From contig SVQU01000018.1 in assembly GCA_015065165.1 (NCBI GenBank), positions 1-36,395 of the forward strand: a DNA stretch of 36,395 nt, written 5' to 3'. Shown in pieces: positions 16,157-25,231 of the stretch; within the stretch, counting starts at the first letter, position 1, and each line of letters begins with the position of its first letter. The notes beneath the pieces are model-generated. The model ran no database searches. It was not told the DNA's origin and was given only the letters and a program-made list of their open reading frames with translations. Position numbers and translations under genes: made by a program. Source of the DNA: Oscillospiraceae bacterium. GTDB taxonomy: Bacteria; Bacillota; Clostridia; Oscillospirales; CAG-382.

Positions 16157-17427
16157 TAAAAATTATTGAAAAATATAACGAAAAAGAAATATTTGACCGT
16201 AGCGAACAAGTGGTTGATGTGTCTGATACAGTTAGAGATATTATCAATGACGTTCGTAAAAACGGCGATGAAGCTTTGCGTAAATATTGCCTTAAGTTCG
16301 ATAAGGTTAATTTGGATTCCTTTGAAATTGACAGCAAATTGATGAAATCCGCTTATGATAATTGCGATGCTGAATTTAAGGTTGTTCTTGATGAAGCCGC
16401 CGCGAATATCAAAGAATACCACAAAGAGCAGGGATATAAGGATTATGAAATTAACCGTAAAAACGGCGTAAAGATTGGTAGAAGGGTTATTCCCTTAGAG
16501 CGTGTTGCCCTTTACGTTCCCGGCGGTACCGCCGCGTATCCTTCCTCGGTACTGATGAACTGCATTCCTGCTAAAATTGCAGGGGTGGATGAAATAATAA
16601 TGACAACGCCTCCCTCGGCAGATGGCTCGATACGCGCTGATATTCTTGCTGCGGCATACGTTGCGGGTGTTGACAGATTGTTCTGTATCGGCGGCGCACA
16701 GGCTGTTGCCGCGTTGGCTTACGGTACCGAAACCGTACCCAAGGTTGATAAAATCGTTGGCCCCGGCAATGCCTTTGTTGCAGAAGCGAAACGTCAGGTA
16801 TACGGCGTTGTTGATATTGATATGATTGCGGGTCCCAGCGAGATTCTTGTTATTGCCGATAAAAGCAGTAATCCCGTTGCAGTAGCGGCTGATATGCTTT
16901 CACAAGCAGAACACGATAAAAACGCATCTGCGGTTATGATAACCGATTCTAAAGAAGTTGCCGAGGCAACCGCTTTGGAAATAGAGCGTCAGCTTAAATT
17001 GTTACCCCGTGAGGAAATAGCAAGAGCTTCTATCGAAAACAACGGAAAAATCATTATCGTCGAAAGCATAGATAAGGCTATCGAGATTTCCAACGGCCTC
17101 GCTCCCGAGCATCTCGAAATTAATACTGAAAATGCAATTGAACTGCTTCCTCTTGTGCGTAACGCAGGCTCTGTATTTTTGGGAAGTAACTGTCCCGAAG
17201 CGGTTGGGGATTATTTTTCGGGCACAAACCACGTTCTTCCCACAAGCGGTACTGCGCGTTTTGCAAGCGCACTTTCGGTTGAGGATTTCATAAAGAGTAT
17301 TGAATATACCTATTACCCCCGTGAGGCATTAATTAAGGATGCAGATAAAATTGCTTTGTTTGCAACCCACGAAGGGCTTGATGCACATGCAAGAAGCGCG
17401 TTGGTTCGTAAGGAGTTAGATAAATGA
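16153..17427 (+). CDS. hisD: histidinol dehydrogenase
   Basis: This 424-aa enzyme oxidises L-histidinol to L-histidine in two NAD-dependent steps. Conserved segments include VALYVPGGTAAYPSSVLMNCIPA, GGAQAVAALAYGTETVPKVDKIVGPGN, DMIAGPSEILVIAD, MLSQAEHDKNA (metal-ligand Gln and His), LAPEHLEI (catalytic Glu and His) and NHVLPTSGTARF. Length fits the family. It is coupled at both ends by ATGA overlaps with hisG and hisC. Confidence 0.98.
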   Translation: MIKIIEKYNEKEIFDRSEQVVDVSDTVRDIINDVRKNGDEALRKYCLKFDKVNLDSFEIDSKLMKSAYDNCDAEFKVVLDEAAANIKEYHKEQGYKDYEINRKNGVKIGRRVIPLERVALYVPGGTAAYPSSVLMNCIPAKIAGVDEIIMTTPPSADGSIRADILAAAYVAGVDRLFCIGGAQAVAALAYGTETVPKVDKIVGPGNAFVAEAKRQVYGVVDIDMIAGPSEILVIADKSSNPVAVAADMLSQAEHDKNASAVMITDSKEVAEATALEIERQLKLLPREEIARASIENNGKIIIVESIDKAIEISNGLAPEHLEINTENAIELLPLVRNAGSVFLGSNCPEAVGDYFSGTNHVLPTSGTARFASALSVEDFIKSIEYTYYPREALIKDADKIALFATHEGLDAHARSALVRKELDK

Positions 17428-18485
17428 GTTGGGCATTAAATAAAAGGCTTTCGGCTCTTAAGGCATACGTTCCCGGTGAACAACCCGAACCGGGCAAGTA
17501 CATAAAGCTTAATACAAACGAATTTCCTTATCCGCCTTCTCCCGCAGTGGCGGAGGAAACAGCAAATTCTGTTTTGAATATGAACCTTTATTCGGATTTG
17601 AACTGCACAAAGCTTAAGGCAAATTTCGAAAAGGTTTTTGGGTTCGGTGGCGAAAACGTAATTTTCACCAACGGCTCGGACGAAGCGCTTTATCTTTGTT
17701 TTCTTGCTTTTTGCGGACCCGATAAGGGCGTTGCCTTTGCAGATTTAACCTACGGCTTCTATTCGGTATATGCCGACCTTTGCGGTTTGGAAAAGACTGT
17801 GTTACCCTTGGACAGCGATTTTAAGCTTATTCCCGAGGATTATTATAACTGCGGTAAAACAGTATTCATCGCAAATCCCAATGCCCCTACAGGCTTAAAA
17901 CTTACTGTAGAAGAAATCGAAGGTATACTTAATAACAACAAAAACGACGTTGTGGTTATAGATGAAGCCTACGTTGATTTTTCCGACGGCAGTTGTGCAA
18001 AGCTTACCGAAAAGTATAACAATTTGGTTGTTGTGGGTACTTTTTCGAAATCACGTGGTATGGCGGGCGCAAGGCTTGGTTATATAATTACAAACAGCGA
18101 TCTTGTTAAGGATATCGAAACGGTTAAGTATTCTATCAATCCTTATAACGTAAACTCTCTCACACAAGCCACAGGTGCGGCTGTTTTAGAAAATGACGAG
18201 TATTACAAGGATTGTATCGCTGAAATTTGCGAAACCAGAGATGATTTTACTAAAAATTTAAAGAAAATAGACTTTGAGGTAATTCCTTCGCAAACAAATT
18301 TCGTTTTCGCAAAGCATAACGAAATTAGCGGTAAGGATATCGCAAATAAATTACGTGAAAAGGGTATTTTGATTCGTCATTTCGATAAAGAACGAATTGC
18401 TGATTACGTAAGAATCACCATAGGAACACCCGACCAAATGGAAAGGGTTTATATAGCCCTTGAAGAAATTATCGGAGGTAAATAA
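17424..18485 (+). CDS. hisC: histidinol-phosphate aminotransferase
   Basis: This 353-aa PLP enzyme transfers an amino group from glutamate to imidazole-acetol phosphate. Fold type I landmarks are LNTNEFPYPPSPAV, FTNGSDEALYLCF, FIANPNAPTG (NPNxPTG), VVIDEAYVDFSDG (PLP-binding D and Y) and TFSKSRGMAGARLGY with the Schiff-base Lys in SKS. The C-terminal RITIGTPDQM contains the carboxylate-binding Arg. It overlaps hisD by 4 bases and hisB by 1. Confidence 0.97.
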   Translation: MSWALNKRLSALKAYVPGEQPEPGKYIKLNTNEFPYPPSPAVAEETANSVLNMNLYSDLNCTKLKANFEKVFGFGGENVIFTNGSDEALYLCFLAFCGPDKGVAFADLTYGFYSVYADLCGLEKTVLPLDSDFKLIPEDYYNCGKTVFIANPNAPTGLKLTVEEIEGILNNNKNDVVVIDEAYVDFSDGSCAKLTEKYNNLVVVGTFSKSRGMAGARLGYIITNSDLVKDIETVKYSINPYNVNSLTQATGAAVLENDEYYKDCIAEICETRDDFTKNLKKIDFEVIPSQTNFVFAKHNEISGKDIANKLREKGILIRHFDKERIADYVRITIGTPDQMERVYIALEEIIGGK

Positions 18486-19072
18486 TGAGAATTTCTAATA
18501 TTAGCAGAAAAACTGCCGAAACAGATATTTCCATAACCTTGAATCTTGATGGTACAGGAAAAAGCGAAATAGATACGGGTGTAGGTTTCTTCGACCATAT
18601 GCTTACTTTGTTTGCCTCCCACGGTATGTTTGATTTAACAGTAAAGTGTAACGGCGATTTAAACGTTGATGCTCACCACACTGTCGAGGACGTGGGAATT
18701 TGCCTTGGAATGGCTTTTGATGAGGCTATGGGGGATAAAAAGGGAATTAAGCGTTATGCTGACAAAACCATACCTATGGATGAAGCATTAACACTTGTTG
18801 CCATTGATATTTCAGGCAGACCTTATCTTGGCTTTTCTCTTGATGTTCCCGCTAAAAAGGTTGGCAATTTTGATACCGAGCTTGTAAGCGAGTTTTTCTA
18901 TTCCTTCGTTAGAAATGCAAAGCTTACTCTGCACATCAATAAGCTTGCGGGTAAGAACACTCACCACATTATCGAAGGATGCTTTAAAGCATTCGGCAGA
19001 GTAATGGATGAGGCAACCTCCATCGATTCCCGTCGTGCCGACGTATTGCCGTCTACAAAGGGTGTTTTATAA
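18485..19072 (+). CDS. hisB: imidazoleglycerol-phosphate dehydratase (monofunctional)
   Basis: This 195-aa Mn-dependent enzyme dehydrates imidazole-glycerol phosphate. It has the paired metal-binding segments FFDHMLTLFASHGMFDL, DAHHTVEDVGICLG and later HHIIEGCFKAFGR, plus a terminal LPSTKGVL. It lacks the N-terminal HAD phosphatase domain present in enteric HisB, so the histidinol-phosphate phosphatase step must be supplied by another gene. One-base overlaps (TAATG) join it to hisC and hisH. Confidence 0.98.
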   Translation: MRISNISRKTAETDISITLNLDGTGKSEIDTGVGFFDHMLTLFASHGMFDLTVKCNGDLNVDAHHTVEDVGICLGMAFDEAMGDKKGIKRYADKTIPMDEALTLVAIDISGRPYLGFSLDVPAKKVGNFDTELVSEFFYSFVRNAKLTLHINKLAGKNTHHIIEGCFKAFGRVMDEATSIDSRRADVLPSTKGVL

Positions 19073-19680
19073 TGGTTGGTATTATTGATTATGGTGTTGG
19101 TAATCTTTTCTCTTTGAAATCCTCGTTGGCTTATCTCGGCATAAACGGTGAGATTGTTTCGGATGAAAAGTCTATTGCCAAGTGCGACAGAATAATTCTC
19201 CCCGGTGTGGGTGCGTTTGGCGATGCTTCAAAAGCGTTGCAGGATACAAAATTAGACAAGGTTGTTATTGATATTGCAAATAAAGGCGTGCCCTTGTTGG
19301 GCATATGCCTTGGTATGCAGCTTTTGTTCGAAGAAGGCTTGGAGTTCGGCTCTCATAAAGGCTTGGGCCTTATTCCCGGTAAGGTTGTTTCTATCGAACC
19401 TTTGGTCAATGGTAACAAAATTCCTCATATAGGCTGGAATGCGTTGCAGTTTAGCGAAAACAAGGGCGATATCTATAAATATACCAAGGATGGCGAATTC
19501 GTTTATTTTGTTCACTCCTTCCACGCCGAATGTCCCTCCGAATATATCACCGCGCGCTCGGAATACGGCTCGTTGCTTACCGCTTCGGTTCAAAAGGGTA
19601 ACGTTATGGGTGCTCAGTACCATCCCGAAAAAAGCGGTGAATCGGGTTTGATGATATTAAAGTCTTTCTGTGAAATATAG
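19072..19680 (+). CDS. hisH: imidazole glycerol phosphate synthase, glutamine amidotransferase subunit
   Basis: This 202-aa class I glutaminase supplies ammonia to HisF. The triad is complete: Cys79 in LLGICLGMQLL, His184 and Glu186 in AQYHPEKSG. The N-terminus IIDYGVGNLFSLKSSL and the oxyanion-strand LPGVGAFGD are typical. It partners with HisF encoded two genes downstream. Confidence 0.97.
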   Translation: MVGIIDYGVGNLFSLKSSLAYLGINGEIVSDEKSIAKCDRIILPGVGAFGDASKALQDTKLDKVVIDIANKGVPLLGICLGMQLLFEEGLEFGSHKGLGLIPGKVVSIEPLVNGNKIPHIGWNALQFSENKGDIYKYTKDGEFVYFVHSFHAECPSEYITARSEYGSLLTASVQKGNVMGAQYHPEKSGESGLMILKSFCEI

Positions 19681-19688
19681 GTGAATTT

Positions 19689-20408
19689 ATGCAAATATTA
19701 CCTGCTATTGATATTTTTGATAAAAAAGCGGTTCGCTTGTATAAGGGCGACTATAACCAAATGACGGTTTACGGCACTCCTTTGGAAATCGCATCCGAAT
19801 TTGTAAAAAAGGGTGCAACCTACATCCATTTGGTAGACTTGGAGGGGGCAAAAAAAGGCGAGCCCACTAACTTCGAGACCATTGCAGAGGTTATAAAATC
19901 GGTTAACGTACCTTGCGAAATCGGCGGTGGAATCAGAAACATTAAGACTGTCGAGGATTATGTGAACGCAGGTGCCGACCGTATAATTCTCGGTACGTCC
20001 GCGGTTTCCGATAAAGCTTTTCTTAAAGAGGCTATTGCACAATTCGGCAAGAAAATTGCCGTTGGTGTTGATGCACGAGACGGTATCGTTTCCATAAGCG
20101 GTTGGCTCGAACAAAGCGGTATTCCAACATTGGATTTTATCGGCGAAATGCTTTCTATGGGTATCGAAACTATTATTTGTACTGATATTTCCAAAGACGG
20201 AGCCCTTTCGGGTACGAACGTAGAATTATACAAAGAAATTCTTTCAAAATATAAATTGAATCTTATCGCTTCGGGCGGTGTTACCTCGGTTGACGACGTA
20301 CGTGAGCTTTATAAATGCGGTACATATGGCGCAATTTTGGGCAAGGCTATTTATAACGGCAATATCGACCTTACAGAGGCAATTGCCGCAGGGGAGGGGA
20401 AGATATGA
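19689..20408 (+). CDS. hisA: ProFAR isomerase (phosphoribosylformimino-5-aminoimidazole carboxamide ribotide isomerase)
   Basis: This 239-aa (beta-alpha)8 barrel carries out an Amadori rearrangement. Catalytic acids are Asp8 in LPAIDIFDKKAVRLYKG and the Asp in CTDISKDGALSGTN. Phosphate-binding segments GGGIRN and ASGGVTSVDD are at the two barrel halves. The PriA-type dual use with TrpF is not indicated by anything visible. It starts 8 bases after hisH with an AGGTGA site and overlaps hisF by 4 bases. Confidence 0.97.
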   Translation: MQILPAIDIFDKKAVRLYKGDYNQMTVYGTPLEIASEFVKKGATYIHLVDLEGAKKGEPTNFETIAEVIKSVNVPCEIGGGIRNIKTVEDYVNAGADRIILGTSAVSDKAFLKEAIAQFGKKIAVGVDARDGIVSISGWLEQSGIPTLDFIGEMLSMGIETIICTDISKDGALSGTNVELYKEILSKYKLNLIASGGVTSVDDVRELYKCGTYGAILGKAIYNGNIDLTEAIAAGEGKI

Positions 20409-21163
20409 TAACAAAACGTATTATTCCTTGCCTTGACGTTAGAAACGGCAGAGTTGTTAAGGGAACAAACTTCCTTGGCCTTAACGACGTTGATTCTCCC
20501 GTAAAGCTTGCGGCAGAATATAGCGCTGGTGGTGCGGACGAGCTCGTTTTTTATGATATTACGGCTTCATTTGAAGAACGTAAGCTTTTTGCGGATATTT
20601 TAAGAGAAACCGCATCGAACGTTTTTATTCCTTTAACTGTCGGCGGCGGTATAAACACCGTGGATGATTTTTCCCGAGTTCTTGAAAGCGGCGCAGATAA
20701 AGTAAGTGTTAATTCGGGAGCTATAAGAAATCCCGCTTTGATTTACGAAGCTGCAAAGAAATTCGGTAGTCAGTGCGTAGTGCTTTCTGCTGATATAAAG
20801 CGTGTTGATAATAAGTTTATGGTGTTTGCCAAGGGCGGTAGAGAAAACACCGGTATTGAGGCAATACAGTGGATTAAAAACGGTCTTGAATCCGGCGCGG
20901 GCGAGCTTGTTATCAACTCTATCGATACCGACGGTGTACGTAACGGCTTTGATATCGAACTGCTTCAAAAGGTGTGCGACATTTCCAGCGTACCCGTAAT
21001 TGCTTCGGGTGGCGCAGGTACTGTTCAGCATTTTATCGATTTATTTAAGGAAGTACCCAACGTTGATGCAGGTCTTGCCGCATCGGTGTTCCATTTTGGC
21101 GATATCAAAATTTGCGATTTGAAAAATGAATTAAAAAATAACGGAATAAACGTTAGAATATAG
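20405..21163 (+). CDS. hisF: imidazole glycerol phosphate synthase cyclase subunit
   Basis: This 252-aa TIM barrel makes imidazole-glycerol phosphate and AICAR using ammonia channelled from HisH. Asp11 is in RIIPCLDVRNGRVVKG and the second catalytic Asp in INSIDTDGVRNGFD. Phosphate-binding loops are GGGINTVDD and ASGGAGTVQH. The final VRI replaces the more usual longer C-terminus but length is normal. Confidence 0.97.
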   Translation: MITKRIIPCLDVRNGRVVKGTNFLGLNDVDSPVKLAAEYSAGGADELVFYDITASFEERKLFADILRETASNVFIPLTVGGGINTVDDFSRVLESGADKVSVNSGAIRNPALIYEAAKKFGSQCVVLSADIKRVDNKFMVFAKGGRENTGIEAIQWIKNGLESGAGELVINSIDTDGVRNGFDIELLQKVCDISSVPVIASGGAGTVQHFIDLFKEVPNVDAGLAASVFHFGDIKICDLKNELKNNGINVRI

Positions 21164-21172
21164 GAGTTTATT

Positions 21173-21811
21173 ATGGATATTAAAGAACTTAAATATAACG
21201 ACCAAGGGTTAATCCCCGCCATCATTACCGATGCGCGCACAGGCAAGGTGCTTATGCTTGCATATATGAACAGCGAAAGCCTTGAAATTACCATTAAAGA
21301 AGAGCGTACCTGCTTCTTCTCCCGTTCTCGTAACGAGCTTTGGCGTAAGGGCGAAACCTCGGGCAACGTTCAACAGGTGGTTTCTATTGCTACCGATTGC
21401 GATAAGGATACACTTCTTATCAGCGTTATTCCCGCAGGTCCTGCTTGTCATACAGGCAACGAAACCTGCTTCTTTAATACTATTCTCGAAAATGCTGCCC
21501 CCTTTACAATTCAGGGACTTATGGATTTGATTATCGGCAGAAAGACCGATAAAAAAGAAGGCTCCTATACCACATATCTTTTTGAAAAGGGCAGAGATAA
21601 AATCCTTAAAAAGGTGGGTGAGGAAGCTACCGAGGTTATCATCGGCGGCAAGGCAGACGATAAAGCCGAAACTATTTACGAGCTTGCAGATTTGATGTAT
21701 CACGCTCTTGTTCTTATGGCTGATATGGATATTTCGGTTGATGATGTTATGAAGGAGCTCGCCTCCAGACACGTAATCGACAAAAAAGTTAAGCAAGAAA
21801 AAATGGCATAG
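21173..21811 (+). CDS. hisIE: bifunctional phosphoribosyl-AMP cyclohydrolase / phosphoribosyl-ATP pyrophosphatase
   Basis: This 212-aa fusion performs steps two and three of the pathway. The N-terminal HisI domain has [14 protein letters not shown], the [16 protein letters not shown] motif and metal-ligand cysteines in TDCDKDTLL and [13 protein letters not shown]. The C-terminal HisE domain (about 105-212) has [30 protein letters not shown] and the helical [16 protein letters not shown] metal site. It is the last gene of the operon, and a terminator follows. Confidence 0.97.
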   Translation: MDIKELKYNDQGLIPAIITDARTGKVLMLAYMNSESLEITIKEERTCFFSRSRNELWRKGETSGNVQQVVSIATDCDKDTLLISVIPAGPACHTGNETCFFNTILENAAPFTIQGLMDLIIGRKTDKKEGSYTTYLFEKGRDKILKKVGEEATEVIIGGKADDKAETIYELADLMYHALVLMADMDISVDDVMKELASRHVIDKKVKQEKMA

Positions 21812-21827
21812 TCAACAAACAACATAT

Positions 21828-21891
21828 AACCTCCGTATGTTTTTGTGTAATTCTGTTCCGAATCTTACACAATTATATACAGAGGTTTTTT
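21828..21891 (+). terminator. terminator of the histidine operon
   Basis: AACCTC (21828-21833) pairs with GAGGTT (21882-21887) and an inner TTGTGTAA (21843-21850) pairs with TTACACAA (21865-21872), giving a long interrupted stem followed by a run of seven T. Confidence 0.7.
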
Positions 21892-21945
21892 TATTTCTTC
21901 TCGTGAAAAAGAATCTATTAGGTATACGTCGTAACAGCAAAAGAT

Positions 21946-21973
21946 GACCGCTGGCATAAACAAGCCAGCGGTC
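21946..21973 (-). terminator. terminator of the dockerin glycosidase gene
   Basis: A perfect 10-bp stem GACCGCTGGC / GCCAGCGGTC with an 8-base loop lies about 18 bases beyond the stop. On the minus strand it is followed by ATCTTTTGC, a modest T-tract. Confidence 0.75.
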
Positions 21974-21990
21974 TGAATTTTGTGTATATT

Positions 21991-24900
21991 CTACTTTATT
22001 TCGTAAATACCGAAGTATGCACGCTTTAGCATCGAATAGTCAATAGAATCGATTTCTCCGTTGCCGTTAATATCGCCAACGTTTACGTCTGCATTGTAAA
22101 TGCCAAAATATGCACGTTTAAGCATCGAATAGTCAATAGAATCGATTTCTCCGTTGCCATTAACGTCGCCCAACATATAATCAGGCTGGGTATCGTTGCT
22201 TACTCTTTGCATATTGAGCGCGCGGATAGCGGAATTAAGATCGGCAGTGAGGTAAATCTCCTCGGTTTCGCCAAGTATCTGCGAAAGCGAATTCACCGCG
22301 GTGGTGATAGCGTCCTTATCGGCATTTTTATCGGGCAAAGCCGCCATAATCGACTTTAACTTGTTGACGTTTGTCGCATCTGTCGAATTGCAATAAAGCG
22401 TGATTCGTGCCTTTGCCGTTGCCACAAGGCTGTCAACTACTTCTTTTGTATCCGAGGCAAAGGGCATAGCATTGTTTTTAAATAACGTATTCTTTAAAAA
22501 TTCGGGATATCCGTGGTCTTTAATCGCACCCCATTCGAAATATCCTGTGCCGTCCGCGCCGTAAACAGCCGAATTATCGGTCTGCTCGACAAGCGATTGG
22601 TTACTTAAGGAAAGATAAGCACCGCAGCCCATTACAAGATAACTTTTGTCGCCTCTGTCGGCGATATGGTCCGACACGGTAATTTCGTTTATTCCCTCGG
22701 TGTAGGACATAACGTAAATACCGTCGATATAACCGTTCTTTCTCCAGGTGTCGGGGTCTTGGCAATAATTTCTAACACCGTCGCTTGCCGCAACTGCCGC
22801 CGTAACGTAGATGTCGGGTCTAAGCTCGCCTGCAACGCCATAAGCTTCTTCTACCCAGCTGTTAATAAGCTCGGTTTTAAAGCTTTGCCAAACGTTCCAT
22901 TTGGGGTGGTTGGAAAGCTGTTGGCCGATTTCCTTTACAACGCTTGCGCCGTTTCCTGTTTTTTCCTCGAAAAGCTTTATTGTTGCTTCGTCATAGCCAG
23001 CATCGATGCCGCCGTAGGACTGAGGATAACGGATGAAATCCAACTGAAGTCCGTCTACGTCATATTTAGTAATAACATAGCTGAGAAAATCCATAAATAC
23101 TTTACGATATTCGCTATTGGCAGGGGAAAGGAACTTTTCATCGCGCTCTACACCCGTGTTGGTAACGTCAAGCCATTCATCGTGGCCTACTGCATAGGTG
23201 TTACTCATTACGGGAACAAGAACAACGAAGCTAATATCGTTCGCTTTACATTCGTCAATGTAGGTTTGCATAACGTCGAATTCGTAGCTTATGGGATTGC
23301 GAGTGAAGGGAATAGCAGTGGTATCTATAGGAATAATAGTGCCGTTAGAAGAATCGGTGGAAAGTACAAGCTCGTTAAAGCCTGCCGCCTTCATCTCGGC
23401 AACCGCTGTTTTAATTTCTTCCGGTGTGGTTTCGGTGGCAGTATACCAAACACAACGTGTTTCTACCGATCTGGATTCAACAAGCATAGGGTCAATATCT
23501 CTTATTTGGGCAATAATAGAATTGCGCTGTGCTATGGTTTCGATGTTTTCGTATTTAATAGCATTGATTTTTGCTTCTATTTCATCGTAATCGATAAGCT
23601 TATATTGTGCTTTTGCAGTTGAAAGATTGGATTTTAAAAGGTTAAGCTCGGTTTCTACAGTTGTTACAAGCTGTTCCTTTTCGTATTTGGCCGATACCGA
23701 ATTGTTGTAAAGTGTACATTTTGCACCTACGGTAAAATACATTTTAAGGGTAGTCATATCCTCTGCCTCAATTGCGGAAATAACATATCCGCCTTGGGGA
23801 ACAAGGTTGTTGTTTCCTCCCGCCGAGATTATATACCCGTTTGCATCAACACACACCTCATATCCGTATACGTTGGTTTCTGTGTTGGTGCCCGATTTGT
23901 TATAAATAATAACCGTGTTGGAATATCTCGGTTCGTTATAGCCTGTAACGTTAATGCTTTTGGTATAAAACGGATTTATTTCGCCTTTGCCGAAATAGAC
24001 GCGCATACTGTATTCGTCAAAAAGGCATTTGTCGCCCACTTCGCAGGAGTCATACATATTCTTGCCCACGTCGCCCGTGCCCGAAACTACCATACAGCCA
24101 TCGGGAATGGCAAGGTTTTTGCCTCTTGAATCTCCGACGGGGATTTTTTCTGTAACGGTGCCGTTGCCGTCAACAATAACGTTATAGCCCCATTCGTTCT
24201 GACCTGTATGCTCGATATCCTTGTAAATGCAAAGGTAATCAGCCCATCTCGTGCCGTTTACTGCGTCTACAAAGAAAATACTGGGTTCACTCATAATAAA
24301 AGAAACACGCATATTATGTTCTTCAAAAATACATTTATATCCTATTTGGGCTGCGTCATACATTTGCTTGCCGATATCGTTGGTGCCCGAAACTACCATG
24401 CCGCCTTCGGGAATGGCAAGGTCTTTACCTCGCAAATCACCTGCGGGGATTTTTTCCGTAACGATACCGTCGCTGTTTACAACAACGTTATAACCCCATT
24501 CGTTTTGCTCCGTGGTCGCCTTATCGCGGTATATACAAATAAGGTCTGCCCAACGGGTATCGTTAATGGAATCTACAGAAAATCCATCGGTTTCGTTATT
24601 GACAAAATATACAATCATATTTTCTTCATCAAAAATACATCTGTCGCCAATATCGGCTGCGTCAGATATTCTTTTGCCGATATCTCCGTTTCCTGAAACT
24701 ACCATACCGCCTTGAGGAATCGCAAGATTAATGCCTCGTGTATCGCCTGATGGTATTTTTTCAATAATAATACCATTGCTGTCTATAACAAGGTTATCGC
24801 CCCATTCGTTTTGCCCGGTATTCGCAATATCGCGGTAAACACAAAGGTATTCTGTTAATCGTGTACCGTTAATGGAATTCACGCGGAACCCTCCGGAAAC

Positions 24901-24993
24901 ATCTCTGGCAAAAGATGGGATGATGAAGGTTAAGCACGTTGTCAAAATAAGGGAAATAATCAAAAATGCCAAAATAGATCTCTTCAAATTCAT
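21991..24993 (-). CDS. secreted GHL10-family (DUF187) glycoside hydrolase-like protein with four N-terminal repeats and a C-terminal type I dockerin
   Basis: This 1000-aa protein is exported. A signal peptide is at 1-30 (SILAFLIISLILTTCLTFII, cut probably near PSFA-R). Four tandem modules of about 100 aa follow at 35-136, 137-238, 239-339 and a diverged 340-438, sharing QNEWGYN and a LAIPxGGMVVSG-type motif. A helical Lys/Glu-rich linker spans 440-505. The catalytic-type barrel at about 510-840 has VWYTATETTPEEI, VDGLQLDFIRYPQ (648-658) and DGIYVMSYTEG. After a second helical linker, 941-998 is a dockerin with two calcium loops of DVNGNGEIDSIDYSMLKRAYFG type. Family members act on polysaccharides or peptidoglycan-like substrates; the substrate is unknown. 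No cohesin is in the window. A strong AAGGAG site precedes the ATG. Confidence 0.9.
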   Translation of the reverse strand: MNLKRSILAFLIISLILTTCLTFIIPSFARDVSGGFRVNSINGTRLTEYLCVYRDIANTGQNEWGDNLVIDSNGIIIEKIPSGDTRGINLAIPQGGMVVSGNGDIGKRISDAADIGDRCIFDEENMIVYFVNNETDGFSVDSINDTRWADLICIYRDKATTEQNEWGYNVVVNSDGIVTEKIPAGDLRGKDLAIPEGGMVVSGTNDIGKQMYDAAQIGYKCIFEEHNMRVSFIMSEPSIFFVDAVNGTRWADYLCIYKDIEHTGQNEWGYNVIVDGNGTVTEKIPVGDSRGKNLAIPDGCMVVSGTGDVGKNMYDSCEVGDKCLFDEYSMRVYFGKGEINPFYTKSINVTGYNEPRYSNTVIIYNKSGTNTETNVYGYEVCVDANGYIISAGGNNNLVPQGGYVISAIEAEDMTTLKMYFTVGAKCTLYNNSVSAKYEKEQLVTTVETELNLLKSNLSTAKAQYKLIDYDEIEAKINAIKYENIETIAQRNSIIAQIRDIDPMLVESRSVETRCVWYTATETTPEEIKTAVAEMKAAGFNELVLSTDSSNGTIIPIDTTAIPFTRNPISYEFDVMQTYIDECKANDISFVVLVPVMSNTYAVGHDEWLDVTNTGVERDEKFLSPANSEYRKVFMDFLSYVITKYDVDGLQLDFIRYPQSYGGIDAGYDEATIKLFEEKTGNGASVVKEIGQQLSNHPKWNVWQSFKTELINSWVEEAYGVAGELRPDIYVTAAVAASDGVRNYCQDPDTWRKNGYIDGIYVMSYTEGINEITVSDHIADRGDKSYLVMGCGAYLSLSNQSLVEQTDNSAVYGADGTGYFEWGAIKDHGYPEFLKNTLFKNNAMPFASDTKEVVDSLVATAKARITLYCNSTDATNVNKLKSIMAALPDKNADKDAITTAVNSLSQILGETEEIYLTADLNSAIRALNMQRVSNDTQPDYMLGDVNGNGEIDSIDYSMLKRAYFGIYNADVNVGDINGNGEIDSIDYSMLKRAYFGIYEIK
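22028..22158 (-). repeat. duplicated dockerin half encoded by two identical 38-base segments
   Basis: Bases 22028-22065 and 22121-22158 are identical over 38 positions, spaced 93 bases apart. They encode the two calcium-loop/helix halves of the dockerin. Identity at silent positions points to recent duplication or gene conversion. Confidence 0.8.
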
Positions 24994-25035
24994 TTGATTT
25001 CTCCTTTTTGATTAGTTTGATACTTTACAAAAGTG

Positions 25036-25064
25036 AGTATATCATATTAACTATATATTTTCAA
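25036..25064 (-). promoter_or_regulatory. promoter of the dockerin glycosidase gene
   Basis: On the minus strand TTGAAA (25059-25064), 17 bases and TATACT (25036-25041) lie about 42 bases before the start. Confidence 0.65.
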
Positions 25065-25146
25065 TAAAAAATATAAATAATAAAACAAGACATAAAAAAT
25101 CAGCAGATTATATAAACAAACTTTATTTTATTTGTGATAAACAGAA

Positions 25147-25185
25147 AACACCCTCGCGTTTTAAGTTTTCATTATAGCGTGGGTG
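25147..25185 (-). terminator. terminator of the 279-aa membrane protein gene
   Basis: ACACCC plus CGC pair with GCG plus GGGTGT across one T-T mismatch, with a long AT-rich loop. On the minus strand TTTTCTG follows. Nothing else is seen in 25065-25146. Confidence 0.6.
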
Positions 25186-25231
25186 TATTCATAATTTATA
25201 CTTGCATTGGATTTTTTTCTTTTTGTTTCTG

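Noticed and set aside
22666..23622. Plus-strand reading frame of 318 codons inside the dockerin glycosidase gene
   Set aside because: It lies wholly within a confidently assigned gene, with no recognisable domain.
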